Source: Streptomyces tateyamensis (GTDB lineage: Bacteria > Actinomycetota > Actinomycetes > Streptomycetales > Streptomycetaceae). Taken from it: a stretch of DNA of 64,000 nt. Location of the stretch: positions 104,090 to 168,089 of the forward strand of contig NZ_PYBW01000053.1 of the NCBI RefSeq assembly GCF_003205575.1. Reading direction: 5' to 3'. Shown here one piece after another: positions 63,976 to 64,000 of this stretch (its first letter is position 1; each line of letters opens with the position of its first letter). The notes beneath the pieces were generated by a model. That model was not told the origin of the DNA and did not search any database. It was given only the letters and a program-made list of their open reading frames with translations. The position numbers and the translations under genes are program-made.

Positions 63976-64000
63976 CCCGGAACGCCTGACGGCCCGTGGG

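Overview
The window is high-GC actinobacterial chromosome from the family Streptomycetaceae (Streptomyces, Kitasatospora or a close relative). The clearest signs are a divergent whiD/bldM pair, a ShbA-type sigma gene directly before guaB, a groES-groEL1 operon with two CIRCE operators and a histidine-tailed GroEL1, a lone icmB, and a cluster of Ser/Thr kinases. From memory, the gene order follows the S. coelicolor core from about SCO4745 to SCO4814. Part of it (alr, the tsa genes, groES-groEL1, whiB3/whiD, a sigma gene, guaB2, guaB3, a ChoD-like GMC oxidoreductase, guaA) also matches the Mycobacterium tuberculosis region around Rv3396c-Rv3423c. I see no prophage, insertion sequence, CRISPR array, tRNA, rRNA or biosynthetic gene cluster. 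This is core-arm sequence with a few lineage-specific modules.

Layout. 1-8.9 kb: NAD(P)H-hydrate repair (partial), alanine racemase, an alpha/beta hydrolase, then the t6A genes tsaE, tsaB and tsaD with rimI, and a lipid-anchored polysaccharide deacetylase. 8.9-12.3 kb, reverse strand: two tandem secreted beta-propeller proteins and a THUMP-like methyltransferase. 12.4-14.7 kb: groES and groEL1 under a sigma-70-type promoter flanked by HrcA operators. 14.7-18.1 kb: a LysR regulator, whiD, bldM behind a sigma-BldN-type promoter, and the shbA-like sigma gene. 18.3-21.1 kb: guaB and guaB3. 21.2-26 kb: kinase, pseudokinase, kinase. 26-29.6 kb: an aldehyde dehydrogenase and a ChoD-like GMC oxidoreductase. 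30.3-33.2 kb: guaA and a DoxD-Rieske fusion. 33.2-37.4 kb: a LiaFSR-like envelope-stress module with PspC domains. 37.4-45 kb: a membrane acyltransferase and four membrane glycosyltransferases. 45-48.2 kb: pcrA and icmB. 48.2-55.7 kb: a divergent MoxR / DUF5682 / VWA / DUF5691 / SWIM-protein-remnant locus of unknown function. 56-64 kb: sucC-sucD, a sigma-like protein carrying a membrane helix, two membrane proteins, and purN-purH.

How the genes relate. Purine synthesis is spread across the window (purN, purH, guaB, guaB3, guaA). Development and the main transcription machinery sit together (whiD, bldM, the shbA-like gene that is known in S. griseus to transcribe hrdB). Several modules face the cell envelope (LiaFSR-like system, kinases, glycosyltransferases, acyltransferase). 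The best candidate for an undescribed system is the MoxR-DUF5682-VWA / DUF5691 locus at 48.2-55.7 kb. In it, DUF5682 carries GxxH motifs like those of the TIKI/TraB/EreA families, and the usual SWIM zinc-finger partner has lost its zinc finger.
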